This document shows positions 32,601 to 43,271 of a stretch of DNA of 64,000 bases, piece by piece (positions within the stretch are counted from its first letter, which is position 1; every line of letters starts with the position of its first letter). The notes beneath the pieces are model-generated. The model was not told where the DNA came from. It searched no databases and was given only the letters and a program-made list of their open reading frames with translations. The stretch spans positions 248,001 through 312,000 of the forward strand of contig CAMCVP010000001.1 of assembly GCA_945881835.1 (NCBI GenBank). Direction: 5' to 3'. The translations under genes were made by a program, and so were the position numbers. The DNA is from Chryseobacterium gleum (GTDB lineage Bacteria > Bacteroidota > Bacteroidia > Flavobacteriales_D > Sanyastnellaceae).

Positions 32601-32763
32601 TGATGCGGTTATTGCTAAATCGAAAAATCCAGAAATCTTAGCGCGTGCCGAACAGAAGAAACGCGACTTAGAAGAATTGGAAAATCCAAAGCCAAGAGCC
32701 GTGGAGATTCCTATTGATAACACAGATGAGAATATTCAAAACGATGAGTTCCATGAAGAATAA
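29650..32763 (+). CDS. Large tetratricopeptide-repeat protein
   Basis: Signal peptide; many TPR-like units (e.g. YYQLGFCYYRNSNFERAVDAYSHC, AKYWMGEINYRQNKYPKAKEYYQAC). Confidence 0.9.
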   Translation: MTMRKIALGFVLLVLSATTVFAQKSFEKILPERIYREALNLFENEKFVPAKESFEKYLSLTTGNDSYRADAEYYQGLCAMNLFHPDAEFLLTNFVRNHPDSHWCQSVYLELANFKYKSKSYKQSLEWFNKVEEKQLLAEERPVFYYKRGFVKFDQKKYADARVDFAKVKDGDSEYKSAATYYYAYMAYTNKDYQVALESFSKLKEDKDFKSVVPYFISQIYYVQKRFDELLAYAPPLINAEENVKNNYPNANEEIAHLIGDAYFIQEKYKEALPFLEKYHNSPTAKPSVEDYYQLGFCYYRNSNFERAVDAYSHCTKEDSPTSQLANYNIGDCYLKLEQKEYARTAFEAASKQTHNLDVQEDALFNYAKLAFELSYNPFHEAISAFEGYLEKYPNSARHDEAYEFLLNVYLKTRNYERALTSLDKMKVKDIRAKTSYQIVAFNRGVELYQAESFTKSEEFFTKSLEYPVNTYLMAQAKYWMGEINYRQNKYPKAKEYYQACIAEPAAFNSEYYALANYSLGYTYFKLGVAQKDYDASKPYYANANTAFRKFVDSKEADDVKKGDAYLRIGDCFFVSKSYKQAIESYSKGSPAQKDYILFQKALCEGYEGNNSGKINLLKSLVDSESNSKFKVDAAFELGTTYLSEGKNSEAKTVFLQLMADEPTSNYTRRILVNLCLIYRNDENDAKVKSTWNTLYTNYGNDKIILDALEIVKPVLIDDVEFQNQITHLTVADVSALEIEEGVFTKASAPAYAGECAKAKGKLESYLNQYPNAVHAAEANFLLADCFKNEGNKESAITYYERVIALPFSDFTEEALNNAADIRLQQGEYANAIGHLLKIESAAVSKKSVEDAQMALLVAYYSIEEMGLAREYADKVIADASANADNRAKAYLWRARMKMKEEEFASALEDYTEVAKRGGEGAAEAAFQNAFVEYKLKELDKAEKSIFKLIEKYSSFEKWKFEAILLLSDVYVAKPDYYQARKTLDAVIAKSKNPEILARAEQKKRDLEELENPKPRAVEIPIDNTDENIQNDEFHEE

Positions 32764-34510
32764 ATTGAAGACTATATTATTGGCTGTAATGCTCGTTACA
32801 GCCGCTGCACCTGCGATAGCGCAGGTCGACAGTGTGCTCATTCAGAGTGCGCAGTTTGTGGGTGATTTGAATATTTTCTTGCGCGATGCGAATAAAATTT
32901 CGAATCAACCTTTCGTTATTGAAACAGAAACAAACGCGTCTTTGTTGAAGTACAACATGCTTCCAACAAGACAGATTTCGTTCACCCAACCTGCAACCAT
33001 TTTGTCGTCGAATTTTCCAATGGAAAAGAAGTTAAAGAAGCTTCAAAACGGATGGGTTGATGTTTCTTTCGGAAGTTATGTTACGCCGAAGATTGATGCG
33101 TATTACACCGACGGCAGATCGAAGAAAGGAGATTGGGGTGTTCGTTACGGTCACCAGAGCGCGAACTCGAATTTCGAAGTGCTTTCGGGTGCAGATCTTC
33201 CTACGACATTTAGTGAAAACAATGCAACCCTTTGGGGAAAGAGATTCTACAAGAAGACCGTTGCAGATGCAAAGATTAATTGGAACAGAAATGTCACCAA
33301 TTGGTACGGAATAGACTCTTCGCAATTGAGTTATTTTCCAGATTTTTCGAGTTTGAAACAGACCATGAATGTTTACAACGGAAACTTTGGAATTCGCACC
33401 TTCGACAGAGATAGCAACGATTTGAATTGGTGGGCGAAGGCGGGATATCGCTTGGCTTCAGATGCTTTCAACTCGAACGAGCACTTTGTAGATGTGAGCG
33501 GTGGTGCAAGCAAATTGGTGAAGACCGAAGTCTTCAGCGGAGAATTCGGAATGACCTACAATCAGTTTAATTCAACCGGATTGGATTGGTCTCCGGACTA
33601 TGCGAATATGTGGGGAGAAGGCGATTCATTAAGAACCACACGTTCGTTCGACAATGCAATTGTTCGATTCATTCCAACAGCATATACGGTATACAAAGAT
33701 CTTCGTGTGAAGATTGGAATGGGCTTGTACATGCAATCGCGCGGCGAGCAACGTGGACATTTCTATCCGCAAGCGGAAGTGAGTTATAGCATTCTCGACG
33801 GAATGTTTGTTCCATATGCGGGAATTAAAGGTTCGTTGGCCCCGACAACCTATTACGGCTTATACAATCAGAATCCATTTGTAGTTGTGCAACCACAACT
33901 GCTCAACCAAAACAACAAAATGCAGTTGTATGGTGGGGTGAATGGTTCTATCTCACGTCGCGTGAACTACAGTGTTGGCGGCGAATTGAATAAGATTGAG
34001 AATTTCGCTTTCTTTGTGAACGACAGTCTGTTTTCAAGAGGAAACATGCAAGGTGTGCTGTATGATAACTTAAGAGTGGCTAAAGCGAAGGGCGAAATTG
34101 AAGTTTTAGGTGGAAAGAAATGGAGCGCGAAAATTGGCGGTTCATATTCCTACTTTGAAACCAGTCAGCAATATGCTTGGCAACTGCCGAATCTTCAGTT
34201 CTCGGCTGAGGCTTCATACAACTTGAATTCGAAGTTTAAGTTTAATTTCCAAGGAATGTATTACGGAGATCGCTGGGCGAAGTCGGTGTTACCTGTTACA
34301 GGACAGGATGATGTAGCTCAGATCGACGGGTCGTATGTCTATAAAATGAAGGGATTCGTAGATGTGAATTTGCGTTCAACATACACTTACAACGAGCGAC
34401 TTTCAGCGTATTTGCAATTCAATAATATTTTGGCTCAGAAGTACGCTATTTATAGCGGAATTCCCAGTCAGCGCTTCTTTGCCGCTATGGGTGCATCGTA
34501 TTCGTTTTAG
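32747..34510 (+). CDS. Outer-membrane beta-barrel protein (TonB-receptor-like barrel without plug)
   Basis: Signal peptide MKNKLKTILLAVMLVTAAAPAIAQ; alternating aromatic beta-strands; C-terminal RFFAAMGASYSF. Confidence 0.72.
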   Translation, partial: SSMKNKLKTILLAVMLVTAAAPAIAQVDSVLIQSAQFVGDLNIFLRDANKISNQPFVIETETNASLLKYNMLPTRQISFTQPATILSSNFPMEKKLKKLQNGWVDVSFGSYVTPKIDAYYTDGRSKKGDWGVRYGHQSANSNFEVLSGADLPTTFSENNATLWGKRFYKKTVADAKINWNRNVTNWYGIDSSQLSYFPDFSSLKQTMNVYNGNFGIRTFDRDSNDLNWWAKAGYRLASDAFNSNEHFVDVSGGASKLVKTEVFSGEFGMTYNQFNSTGLDWSPDYANMWGEGDSLRTTRSFDNAIVRFIPTAYTVYKDLRVKIGMGLYMQSRGEQRGHFYPQAEVSYSILDGMFVPYAGIKGSLAPTTYYGLYNQNPFVVVQPQLLNQNNKMQLYGGVNGSISRRVNYSVGGELNKIENFAFFVNDSLFSRGNMQGVLYDNLRVAKAKGEIEVLGGKKWSAKIGGSYSYFETSQQYAWQLPNLQFSAEASYNLNSKFKFNFQGMYYGDRWAKSVLPVTGQDDVAQIDGSYVYKMKGFVDVNLRSTYTYNERLSAYLQFNNILAQKYAIYSGIPSQRFFAAMGASYSF

Positions 34511-34540
34511 CGTAGCAATTTGTTAACGAAATGTTCATAA

Positions 34541-34570
34541 AACCACGGGGGCTTCGGCCCCCGTTTTTTG
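34541..34570 (+). terminator. Rho-independent terminator
   Basis: ACCACGGGGGCTTCGGCCCCCGTTTTTTG. Confidence 0.85.
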
Positions 34571-34598
34571 CTACGGCAATGGGCCTTTCGTAACTTTG
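34568..34598 (+). promoter_or_regulatory. Bacteroidota-type promoter for gyrB (TTG-N20-TAACTTTG)
   Basis: TTG 34568-34570 and TAACTTTG 34591-34598. Confidence 0.65.
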
Positions 34599-34664
34599 GT
34601 CACCTTGAAAAAATGGGCTTGTCCTGTTCTTCAATTTGAAATAAAAAAGTTAGATAATTAATAG

Positions 34665-36638
<1,974 letters not shown>

Positions 36639-36648
36639 CGTCACTTCG

Positions 36649-36981
36649 CTACTTCAATTTCTCATTGTTCAAATGTCGCGTGGCATCGCGCTCGGTTTTC
36701 TTCGCCATGTTTTTTTCGAAGGCTTCTTGTAAATTGATGCCTGTCTGATTTGCGAGGCAAATCAGAACGAAAAGAACATCGGCCATTTCATCGCCGAGGT
36801 CTTTGGTTTTGTCACTTTCTTTTTCACTTTGCTCGCCGTATCGGCGAGCAATGATGCGAGCGACCTCACCAACTTCTTCGGTTAGCATAACCATGTTGGT
36901 GAGCTCGCTGAAATAGCGCACACCAACAGTTTTAATCCATTCGTCAACCTGTGCTTGAAGCGCATTCAAATCTTTTTCCAT
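36649..36981 (-). CDS. MazG-like nucleotide pyrophosphohydrolase
   Basis: YFSELTNMVMLTEEVGEVARIIARRYGEQSEKESDKTKDLGDEMADVLFVLICLANQTGI. Confidence 0.9.
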   Translation of the reverse strand: MEKDLNALQAQVDEWIKTVGVRYFSELTNMVMLTEEVGEVARIIARRYGEQSEKESDKTKDLGDEMADVLFVLICLANQTGINLQEAFEKNMAKKTERDATRHLNNEKLK

Positions 36982-38402
36982 TAATGACCTCCAGCCATTT
37001 CACCAATTTGAATGTTTTGCTTTTTCAAAATTCCTTTCACGCGGTAAGCGTAGAAGGCCAAGTAAGCAAAACACGCAACGCCTACGAAGTAAGAATATTG
37101 AATGCCTAACACAGCGTCATTAGACAACGCGCCTTGTGCTACTGAAACAAATCCACCGCCCATAATCATCATGATCAATAAGCTCGATCCCGTATTAGTT
37201 CTGCTTCCTAATCCTGCAATACCTAATGTGAAAATACATGGCCACAAGGTGCTGCAGAACAATCCAACAGACATGAACGCAAATACGCTGATCATTCCAG
37301 TAGCGAAAATTCCAACCAACAATGCAGCAATACCCAATAACGAATACATCAACAATTGTTTAATCGGATTTCCTTCACTCATCTTATCAGCTGCAATCAA
37401 TACAAGTACTAAACCTAAGTACGGATAAAAATTAGAGACTGGGTGTCCAGCAATAGCATTCACCAACATGAAAATTCCGAAAGCAGCGAATGGAAGAATA
37501 ATGTTCAGTTTGCTTTTCAACGATTGTGAAATGTTGAATGATCCAGCAGCACTGGTCCAACGTCCAATCATTAAACTCGCCCAGAACAAAGAAACAAACG
37601 GAGCAATTGCGCTCTCTTCGGTTCCCAATTTTTGCTTCATGAATTCAGGAAGGTTACTTGCAGTAGAAACTTCAACACCTACATACAAGAAGATGGCGAG
37701 CATACCCATTGACAATTGTGGGTACTTCAAGATAGAAAGCAAGCTTGCATTATCGTTGTCAGATTTTACAGTTTCAATTTTATCTGGAACAGAAGAGAAC
37801 TTAAACATCACTGCTGCTAAAACGAAAGCAGCACCTAAAACCAAATAAGGAATTTGAACCGCTTTTAAATCCAACGTCGTTGGTCCAGATCCAATTCCAC
37901 CAAAGATTGCAAAAGAAACAATAACAGGTCCTATCGTTGTTCCAACGTTATTAATTCCCCCCGCTAAACTTAAACGTTGATTTCCTGTTGCAGGATCACC
38001 CATTTGAATAGCCAACGGATTCGCTGCAATTTGTTGAAGCGAAAATCCCAAACCAACAATGAACAATCCTGAAATAAGCAACTCGAAAGATGCCGTGTTC
38101 GAAGCAGGAATGAACAACAAAGTTCCACATGCGGAAATTAAAAGTCCAAGCGCCAATCCGTTTCTATAACCCAGCGAATTCAAAATATCGCGCTTCATGA
38201 TGGCTGAAATAGCGAAGTACAAAAGCGATCCTACCGTATAGGCTAAATAGAAAGCAAAAGAGATTAACTGCGATTGCATTTGCGAAAGGTTCAACGCTTT
38301 CTTGAATACGGGAATTAAGATGTCGTTACTTGCCGCAACGAATCCCCAGAAAAAGAAAATCGAGATTAAGGTTGCCAATGCGCCTTTAGGTGCTTTTTGC
38401 AT
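36981..38402 (-). CDS. Sugar MFS transporter (FucP/glucose-galactose type)
   Basis: FFFWGFVAASNDILIPVFKKALNLSQMQSQLISFAFYLAYTVGSL. Confidence 0.88.
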   Translation of the reverse strand: MQKAPKGALATLISIFFFWGFVAASNDILIPVFKKALNLSQMQSQLISFAFYLAYTVGSLLYFAISAIMKRDILNSLGYRNGLALGLLISACGTLLFIPASNTASFELLISGLFIVGLGFSLQQIAANPLAIQMGDPATGNQRLSLAGGINNVGTTIGPVIVSFAIFGGIGSGPTTLDLKAVQIPYLVLGAAFVLAAVMFKFSSVPDKIETVKSDNDNASLLSILKYPQLSMGMLAIFLYVGVEVSTASNLPEFMKQKLGTEESAIAPFVSLFWASLMIGRWTSAAGSFNISQSLKSKLNIILPFAAFGIFMLVNAIAGHPVSNFYPYLGLVLVLIAADKMSEGNPIKQLLMYSLLGIAALLVGIFATGMISVFAFMSVGLFCSTLWPCIFTLGIAGLGSRTNTGSSLLIMMIMGGGFVSVAQGALSNDAVLGIQYSYFVGVACFAYLAFYAYRVKGILKKQNIQIGEMAGGH

Positions 38403-38468
38403 GTTTTTTTGGTTTAAGGTTTAGACTGCAATATAATAATGTAACTTGTACAATAAGTAGAACATGTG

Positions 38469-39959
38469 TTATTTCTTGCCCTTCCGAATAATCTCTTCCC
38501 ACTTCTGTTGAATGCCTTCAGCAGGAAGCGGCGTATACTCAAATTGAAGGACGCCTTTGAAGTTGGTTTGTAACGCGCAAGGAACGGTTGCAATGCGCAA
38601 TTCCTGAATCAATTTGAAGTCGTTTCCACCATACAAAACCTCAATACCGTCAAGCTTGAAGAGAGCAATGGTCTTTTGAAAGGACTCGAAATTGTCGTGC
38701 ATGCCAATTACCACAATGCGAAAATCATTTTTGTATTTGGAAGCTAGATGGTTCAAGAGCGCAAGATCGCGTTGACTCGATTTACTTTCATTGAAGAAAT
38801 ACAAGTACATGTTTCGATCGCAATGCTCTGTGAATTTCCATTTATCGTTATTCGAATTAATCAAAGTGAAGTCTGGTAACAGACTGTTTTTTTTCAATCC
38901 GGAAAACTCAATCTCACAAGCCTTCGCCAACGACTTGCTCGTTTCGAATTTACTTGTGCTCTGCAAAATCCCAAGAAGCTTTTTCATGAGCGCCGGACTG
39001 TGCGCTCGCGTGTAATAGTTTTTGCGTAACGCAGAAATAAGTATGAGCTCTTCAACTTGCGGATAGTGTGTGCTATCTGGATTGAGGTAGTGAATAATAG
39101 GAGCCGAAGAAGTAGCGGTTTCAAGCAGGAGGGTAAAGGCTTGTGCATCGCGCGTATTCAAAGAAGGATTTAAGTAGTTGGAAGAAACCAGTTCGAGCCA
39201 CTTCACAAAAGCCGGATTTTTAATATCAATGTGCAATGATATTTTCTCAAGCGCAACCGGATTGTTTGTCAAAGCTCGAAGCGAAGCAATTTCAAAAAAG
39301 AAGTAGTTCAATAAAAACGGGTCTTTTTTGAAATAGTCTCCGAATTTTAAATTCATCTTATTCTCAAAAGCCTCTATTTGCGTTTGGAAATTCACATTCG
39401 CTGCAGCAAATTCGGAAGAGTCATTCTTCGAATTGAATTTCACCAAATCCGATTTCGGATTAATCTCTTGCATGCGGGAAGTAGCCGCCTTGTTTTGCTG
39501 CGAATTAAGCAACATGTAATTGAAGGAATTGTCGCTAAGAAATTCAGCGATCGCTGAATTTATCTCGCCAACAATCGCGTTCGTGCGGTCACTACTCGTG
39601 TTGTCAATCTTCGCTTCCCAACTGCGAATTAAGCCGTTTTGAGTAAGCGTGGTATCCACAGAAAGAAATTCAACGGCATAGGTTTGCTTCGGATTGACCC
39701 ACAAGGAGGTCTGCGCGTTACTCGTGCACAAGAAAAGATTCTCTCGTTGTTTAATCGGAATTTTCAATTCGAACTCTCCTTTCGCATTCGCCGTTGTCTG
39801 CACAACAATGTTTAAATTTTGAGTCAACGCATCTGTCGTAAAACACGCATACACTTTGTTGTTCGATGCAACTGCACCAGAACCCTTAATGGTCACATCT
39901 TGACCAAAAAGCAATGAGTTAACGAATAGAAAGAATGCTAACGAGATGTGCTTCATCAT
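38469..39959 (-). CDS. Thioredoxin-like (TlpA/AhpC-type fold) secreted protein
   Basis: Signal peptide; C-terminal DFTLINSNNDKWKFTEHCDRNMYLYFFNESKSSQRDLALLNHLASKYKNDFRIVVIGMHD; no CxxC active site seen. Confidence 0.65.
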   Translation of the reverse strand: MMKHISLAFFLFVNSLLFGQDVTIKGSGAVASNNKVYACFTTDALTQNLNIVVQTTANAKGEFELKIPIKQRENLFLCTSNAQTSLWVNPKQTYAVEFLSVDTTLTQNGLIRSWEAKIDNTSSDRTNAIVGEINSAIAEFLSDNSFNYMLLNSQQNKAATSRMQEINPKSDLVKFNSKNDSSEFAAANVNFQTQIEAFENKMNLKFGDYFKKDPFLLNYFFFEIASLRALTNNPVALEKISLHIDIKNPAFVKWLELVSSNYLNPSLNTRDAQAFTLLLETATSSAPIIHYLNPDSTHYPQVEELILISALRKNYYTRAHSPALMKKLLGILQSTSKFETSKSLAKACEIEFSGLKKNSLLPDFTLINSNNDKWKFTEHCDRNMYLYFFNESKSSQRDLALLNHLASKYKNDFRIVVIGMHDNFESFQKTIALFKLDGIEVLYGGNDFKLIQELRIATVPCALQTNFKGVLQFEYTPLPAEGIQQKWEEIIRKGKK

Positions 39960-40414
39960 AACTGAATTCCTTTTGGAAGGAACGAAGAAATGTCGCCGTT
40001 ATTTTTATAGATCTCACGAAGCACCGTGCTTTGAACATGACAGAGTTCGGGAGCAGTCACAAGTAAGATTGTTTCAATGCCATCTGAAATGGCTTTGTTC
40101 ATATTGGCAATCGTGCTCTCGTATTCGAAGTCAGTACTGTTACGCAATCCGCGAAGCAAATATTTCGCGCCAATCGATTTGCAGAACTCAACGGTTAATC
40201 CCTCGTATGTGGTGACACGAATATTCGCATGACCAGCAAACGTTTTTTCAACGAAGGCCAATCGTTGTTCCAACGAAAACAAATAGTTCTTCGTGGTATT
40301 CACACCTATAGCCACAACCACTTCATCGAACAACGCTGCACCGCGAAGCACAATGTCTTCATGTCCTGTTGTTATCGGGTCGAACGATCCTGGAAATACT
40401 GCGATGCGTTTCAT
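39956..40414 (-). CDS. coaD: Phosphopantetheine adenylyltransferase
   Basis: MKRIAVFPGSFDPITTGHEDIVLRGAALFDEVVVAIGVN. Confidence 0.97.
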   Translation of the reverse strand: MKRIAVFPGSFDPITTGHEDIVLRGAALFDEVVVAIGVNTTKNYLFSLEQRLAFVEKTFAGHANIRVTTYEGLTVEFCKSIGAKYLLRGLRNSTDFEYESTIANMNKAISDGIETILLVTAPELCHVQSTVLREIYKNNGDISSFLPKGIQL

Positions 40415-40953
40415 TTATTTTCTATTTTGAAAAATGAAAAATGCACATGTCCGTAACTGCGTGCTTGCCAAAAATACGGACTGTCTTCGAATTTTATGTC
40501 TTTCCCGTGCTCAATAATCAACAACTGAAGTAGATCACTTTTCTTCTCGAAAATCAATGCAGGCAATTCCTTCAGCCAAGGCAAATCGTAAGGCGGATCA
40601 GCAAATACAACTTGAGGTAAGTCGGTTTGTCTTCCTAAAAAAGTTCGCACATCTGCAGTGAAAATATCCATGGTGTCCGCTTCGAAATCGCGTTTCACCT
40701 GCTGCAAATGTTTGGAATGTTTCGCGCTGCTTTCTACCGCAATGACGCGCTGAACCCCGCGCGAAGCGGCTTCCAGACTAATAGCCCCGGTTCCTGCAAA
40801 GAGATCCCACATCAAGGGAACTTCATCCCATTCCACCAAATGTTGCAACACATTGAATAACGCCTCCTTCGCGAAATCGGTCGTGGGTCTTCCGGTGAAA
40901 GACTTGTCCACCTTAATGGTTCGACCTTTCCATTCGCCGCCAATTATGCGCAT
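40411..40953 (-). CDS. rsmD: 16S rRNA (guanine966-N2)-methyltransferase RsmD
   Basis: MRIIGGEWKGRTIKV, LFAGTGAISLEAASRG, VVFADPPYDLPW. Confidence 0.95.
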   Translation of the reverse strand: MRIIGGEWKGRTIKVDKSFTGRPTTDFAKEALFNVLQHLVEWDEVPLMWDLFAGTGAISLEAASRGVQRVIAVESSAKHSKHLQQVKRDFEADTMDIFTADVRTFLGRQTDLPQVVFADPPYDLPWLKELPALIFEKKSDLLQLLIIEHGKDIKFEDSPYFWQARSYGHVHFSFFKIENK

Positions 40954-41735
40954 AGTAAATGTAATTTCCAGAGGTCGTTCAACGAATTCGCTTGCATGTT
41001 TTCAGAGAACTGAACCTGACGGACATAAGATTCAAAGATGTTTGTGTAGTTCGAATCGAAATGCGTTCCCTGCACAAATACCGGCAAAGAAGCCAAGTCA
41101 ATTCCATATTGAATACATCCGTTAGCCAAGAAGTACAAAATGTCCTCAGCCGTATTCCCGGCGTATTCATTCAACAACACCAAGGCGTTGTTTTTTTCGA
41201 CACACAAATAATGTTTTTCCTTTCCCACCCAAAGGGTAGCCTTCGATTGAACCAAACTCGCATGAGCGCGCTGGCCGGGAAGCAGGAGAGTAGGCAAAGC
41301 CAGAATTTCAACGCCAGCAATGAATCGTTCCAAATTCACAACCGAAGAGTGTGTTGCGAAAACCACAATCACATCTTGCTGTTCGTTGAAACGATAAGCC
41401 AAAAATTCGCTCGGAGAAATTTGAGGAAGGTAATCTTCCAAAGCACTTTCTTCGAACATTGCTTTTGGAATTAAGTTGAATGCCAAGGGCTCTACAGAAA
41501 GAATAGTCTTCTTGAAAACCGCGCTGGGCCAGTGTTTTTGAATCCATGCAACCGATTCAGCAAAAGGAATACTTTCACCAATCGGAAACGATATGTTATG
41601 CGTAAATACGATCGTTCCATCTTCAGGTTGCGCGAAGGCAATGGAAACAAAGAAAGATTCCAGATGCAGCGAGGCATGCAGACGAGCGCTATTTTCTACA
41701 ACAGCCGTCGGAATTTGAAATGTTTCAGTGTTCAT
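40944..41735 (-). CDS. DUF3822 family protein
   Basis: 263-aa ORF directly upstream of rsmD-coaD; position and sequence character typical of Bacteroidota DUF3822. Confidence 0.7.
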   Translation of the reverse strand: MNTETFQIPTAVVENSARLHASLHLESFFVSIAFAQPEDGTIVFTHNISFPIGESIPFAESVAWIQKHWPSAVFKKTILSVEPLAFNLIPKAMFEESALEDYLPQISPSEFLAYRFNEQQDVIVVFATHSSVVNLERFIAGVEILALPTLLLPGQRAHASLVQSKATLWVGKEKHYLCVEKNNALVLLNEYAGNTAEDILYFLANGCIQYGIDLASLPVFVQGTHFDSNYTNIFESYVRQVQFSENMQANSLNDLWKLHLLCA

Positions 41736-41819
41736 CTTGAAAAAATACGCATAATTAATTTCTCCGCTAATTTACATCATTGCGGCGCTTGGTCTTTCTT
41801 TGCAAGCGATAATAAAATC

Positions 41820-43271
41820 ATGAGCCACACTGCATTCGAACATTTACTGCTTGAAAATTTTTCTTTTGCGCCTACAGCAGGACAAAAGAAACTCTTTCAT
41901 GCCTTTGCGCGAATGATGTATTCGCCCAAAGCGCGCTTGGCGCTCATGATTAAAGGATACGCGGGTACAGGTAAGACCACCTGCGTGAAAGCCATGGTAG
42001 ATGCGCTCGCAGAGCATCGCGTGAATGCTGTGTTGCTAGCACCAACCGGAAGAGCGGCAAAGGTCTTGGGAAATTATTCCAACCGAAAGGCGAGCACCAT
42101 TCACAAGGAAATCTATGTGAAGCGCATGGATCGCAGCGGGCGCGTATGGTTCGAGTTGAAGGAAAATGAAAACATAGATACGGTCTATTTTGTCGATGAG
42201 GCTTCCATGATTGGACAAGACACCGTTGTTTTTTCAGAAGATAGTTTCGATGCGGGAAGTTTATTGGACGATTTGCTTTCGCATGTATACAGCGGCGAGC
42301 GTTGCAGGTTGGTCATCATCGGTGACACCGCGCAGCTTCCTCCTGTCGGATGTCCGTTAAGTCCTGCGTTGAATATGGAAGGGCTTCGCGACAGTTATTC
42401 GTTGAACATTGCCGCCATTGAATTGCTTGAAGTCATTCGTCAGAAAGAAGGTTCTGGAATTTTAATCAATGCGACTTCCTTGCGCGAATTAATCGTGAGT
42501 CAAGGAAAAGAATTGCCTCAATTTTCAACCTTGAATTTTCACGACATTCATCGCGTAGACACCGACATGCAGCCGGTTGTGGAAGAGGCGCTTCAGAAAT
42601 ACGGAATTGAAGATTTGGTAATCATTACGCGCTCCAACAAACGCGCGAATTTGTTCAACCAACAAGTGCGTGCGCGTATTTTGTGGAATGAAGAAGAGAT
42701 TAATTCGGGAGATCGAATGATGGTCTTGAAGAACAATTATTTCTGGCTCGATGAAAAGGAATCGAAGGAAGTGGGCTTCATTGCGAACGGAGATATTCTG
42801 AATATCCTGCGCGTAAAATCGTTTGAAGAACGTGGCGCTTTTCGCTTTTGCAAGGCCATTGTGAAAATGGCCGACTATCCTGAAATGCCAGAGATGGAAG
42901 TCATTCTTTTATGCACCACCATTTGGGAAGAATCGGCTCAGTTGTCGAAGGCGAAGATGCAAGAGCTTTGGCAAATTTGTGCACTCGATTATCCTGAAGC
43001 GACCACTGTTGGTCAACTTCGAAAACAACTTCAAAAAGATCCTTACTACAACGCCTTGCATGTGAAGTTCGCTTATGCCATTACGTGTCACAAAGCCCAA
43101 GGTGGACAGTGGCCCTGTGTGTTTGTGGATCAGGGTTATCTAACCGACGAGATGGCCGGATTGGAATTGAATCGTTGGTTTTATACAGCGCTGACACGTG
43201 CGCAGAAAGAAGTTTTTCTTGTAGGATTTCAAGAAAAATTAATTGTGGACGAAGAGCGGAATTTATTTTGA
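41820..43271 (+). CDS. RecD-like/AAA ATP-dependent DNA helicase
   Basis: Walker A KGYAGTGKTTCVKAMVDAL; FVDEASMIG; C-terminal FAYAITCHKAQGGQWPCVFVDQGYLTDE...WFYTALTRAQKEVFLVG. Start revised to MSHTAFEHLL. Confidence 0.92.
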   Translation: MSHTAFEHLLLENFSFAPTAGQKKLFHAFARMMYSPKARLALMIKGYAGTGKTTCVKAMVDALAEHRVNAVLLAPTGRAAKVLGNYSNRKASTIHKEIYVKRMDRSGRVWFELKENENIDTVYFVDEASMIGQDTVVFSEDSFDAGSLLDDLLSHVYSGERCRLVIIGDTAQLPPVGCPLSPALNMEGLRDSYSLNIAAIELLEVIRQKEGSGILINATSLRELIVSQGKELPQFSTLNFHDIHRVDTDMQPVVEEALQKYGIEDLVIITRSNKRANLFNQQVRARILWNEEEINSGDRMMVLKNNYFWLDEKESKEVGFIANGDILNILRVKSFEERGAFRFCKAIVKMADYPEMPEMEVILLCTTIWEESAQLSKAKMQELWQICALDYPEATTVGQLRKQLQKDPYYNALHVKFAYAITCHKAQGGQWPCVFVDQGYLTDEMAGLELNRWFYTALTRAQKEVFLVGFQEKLIVDEERNLF

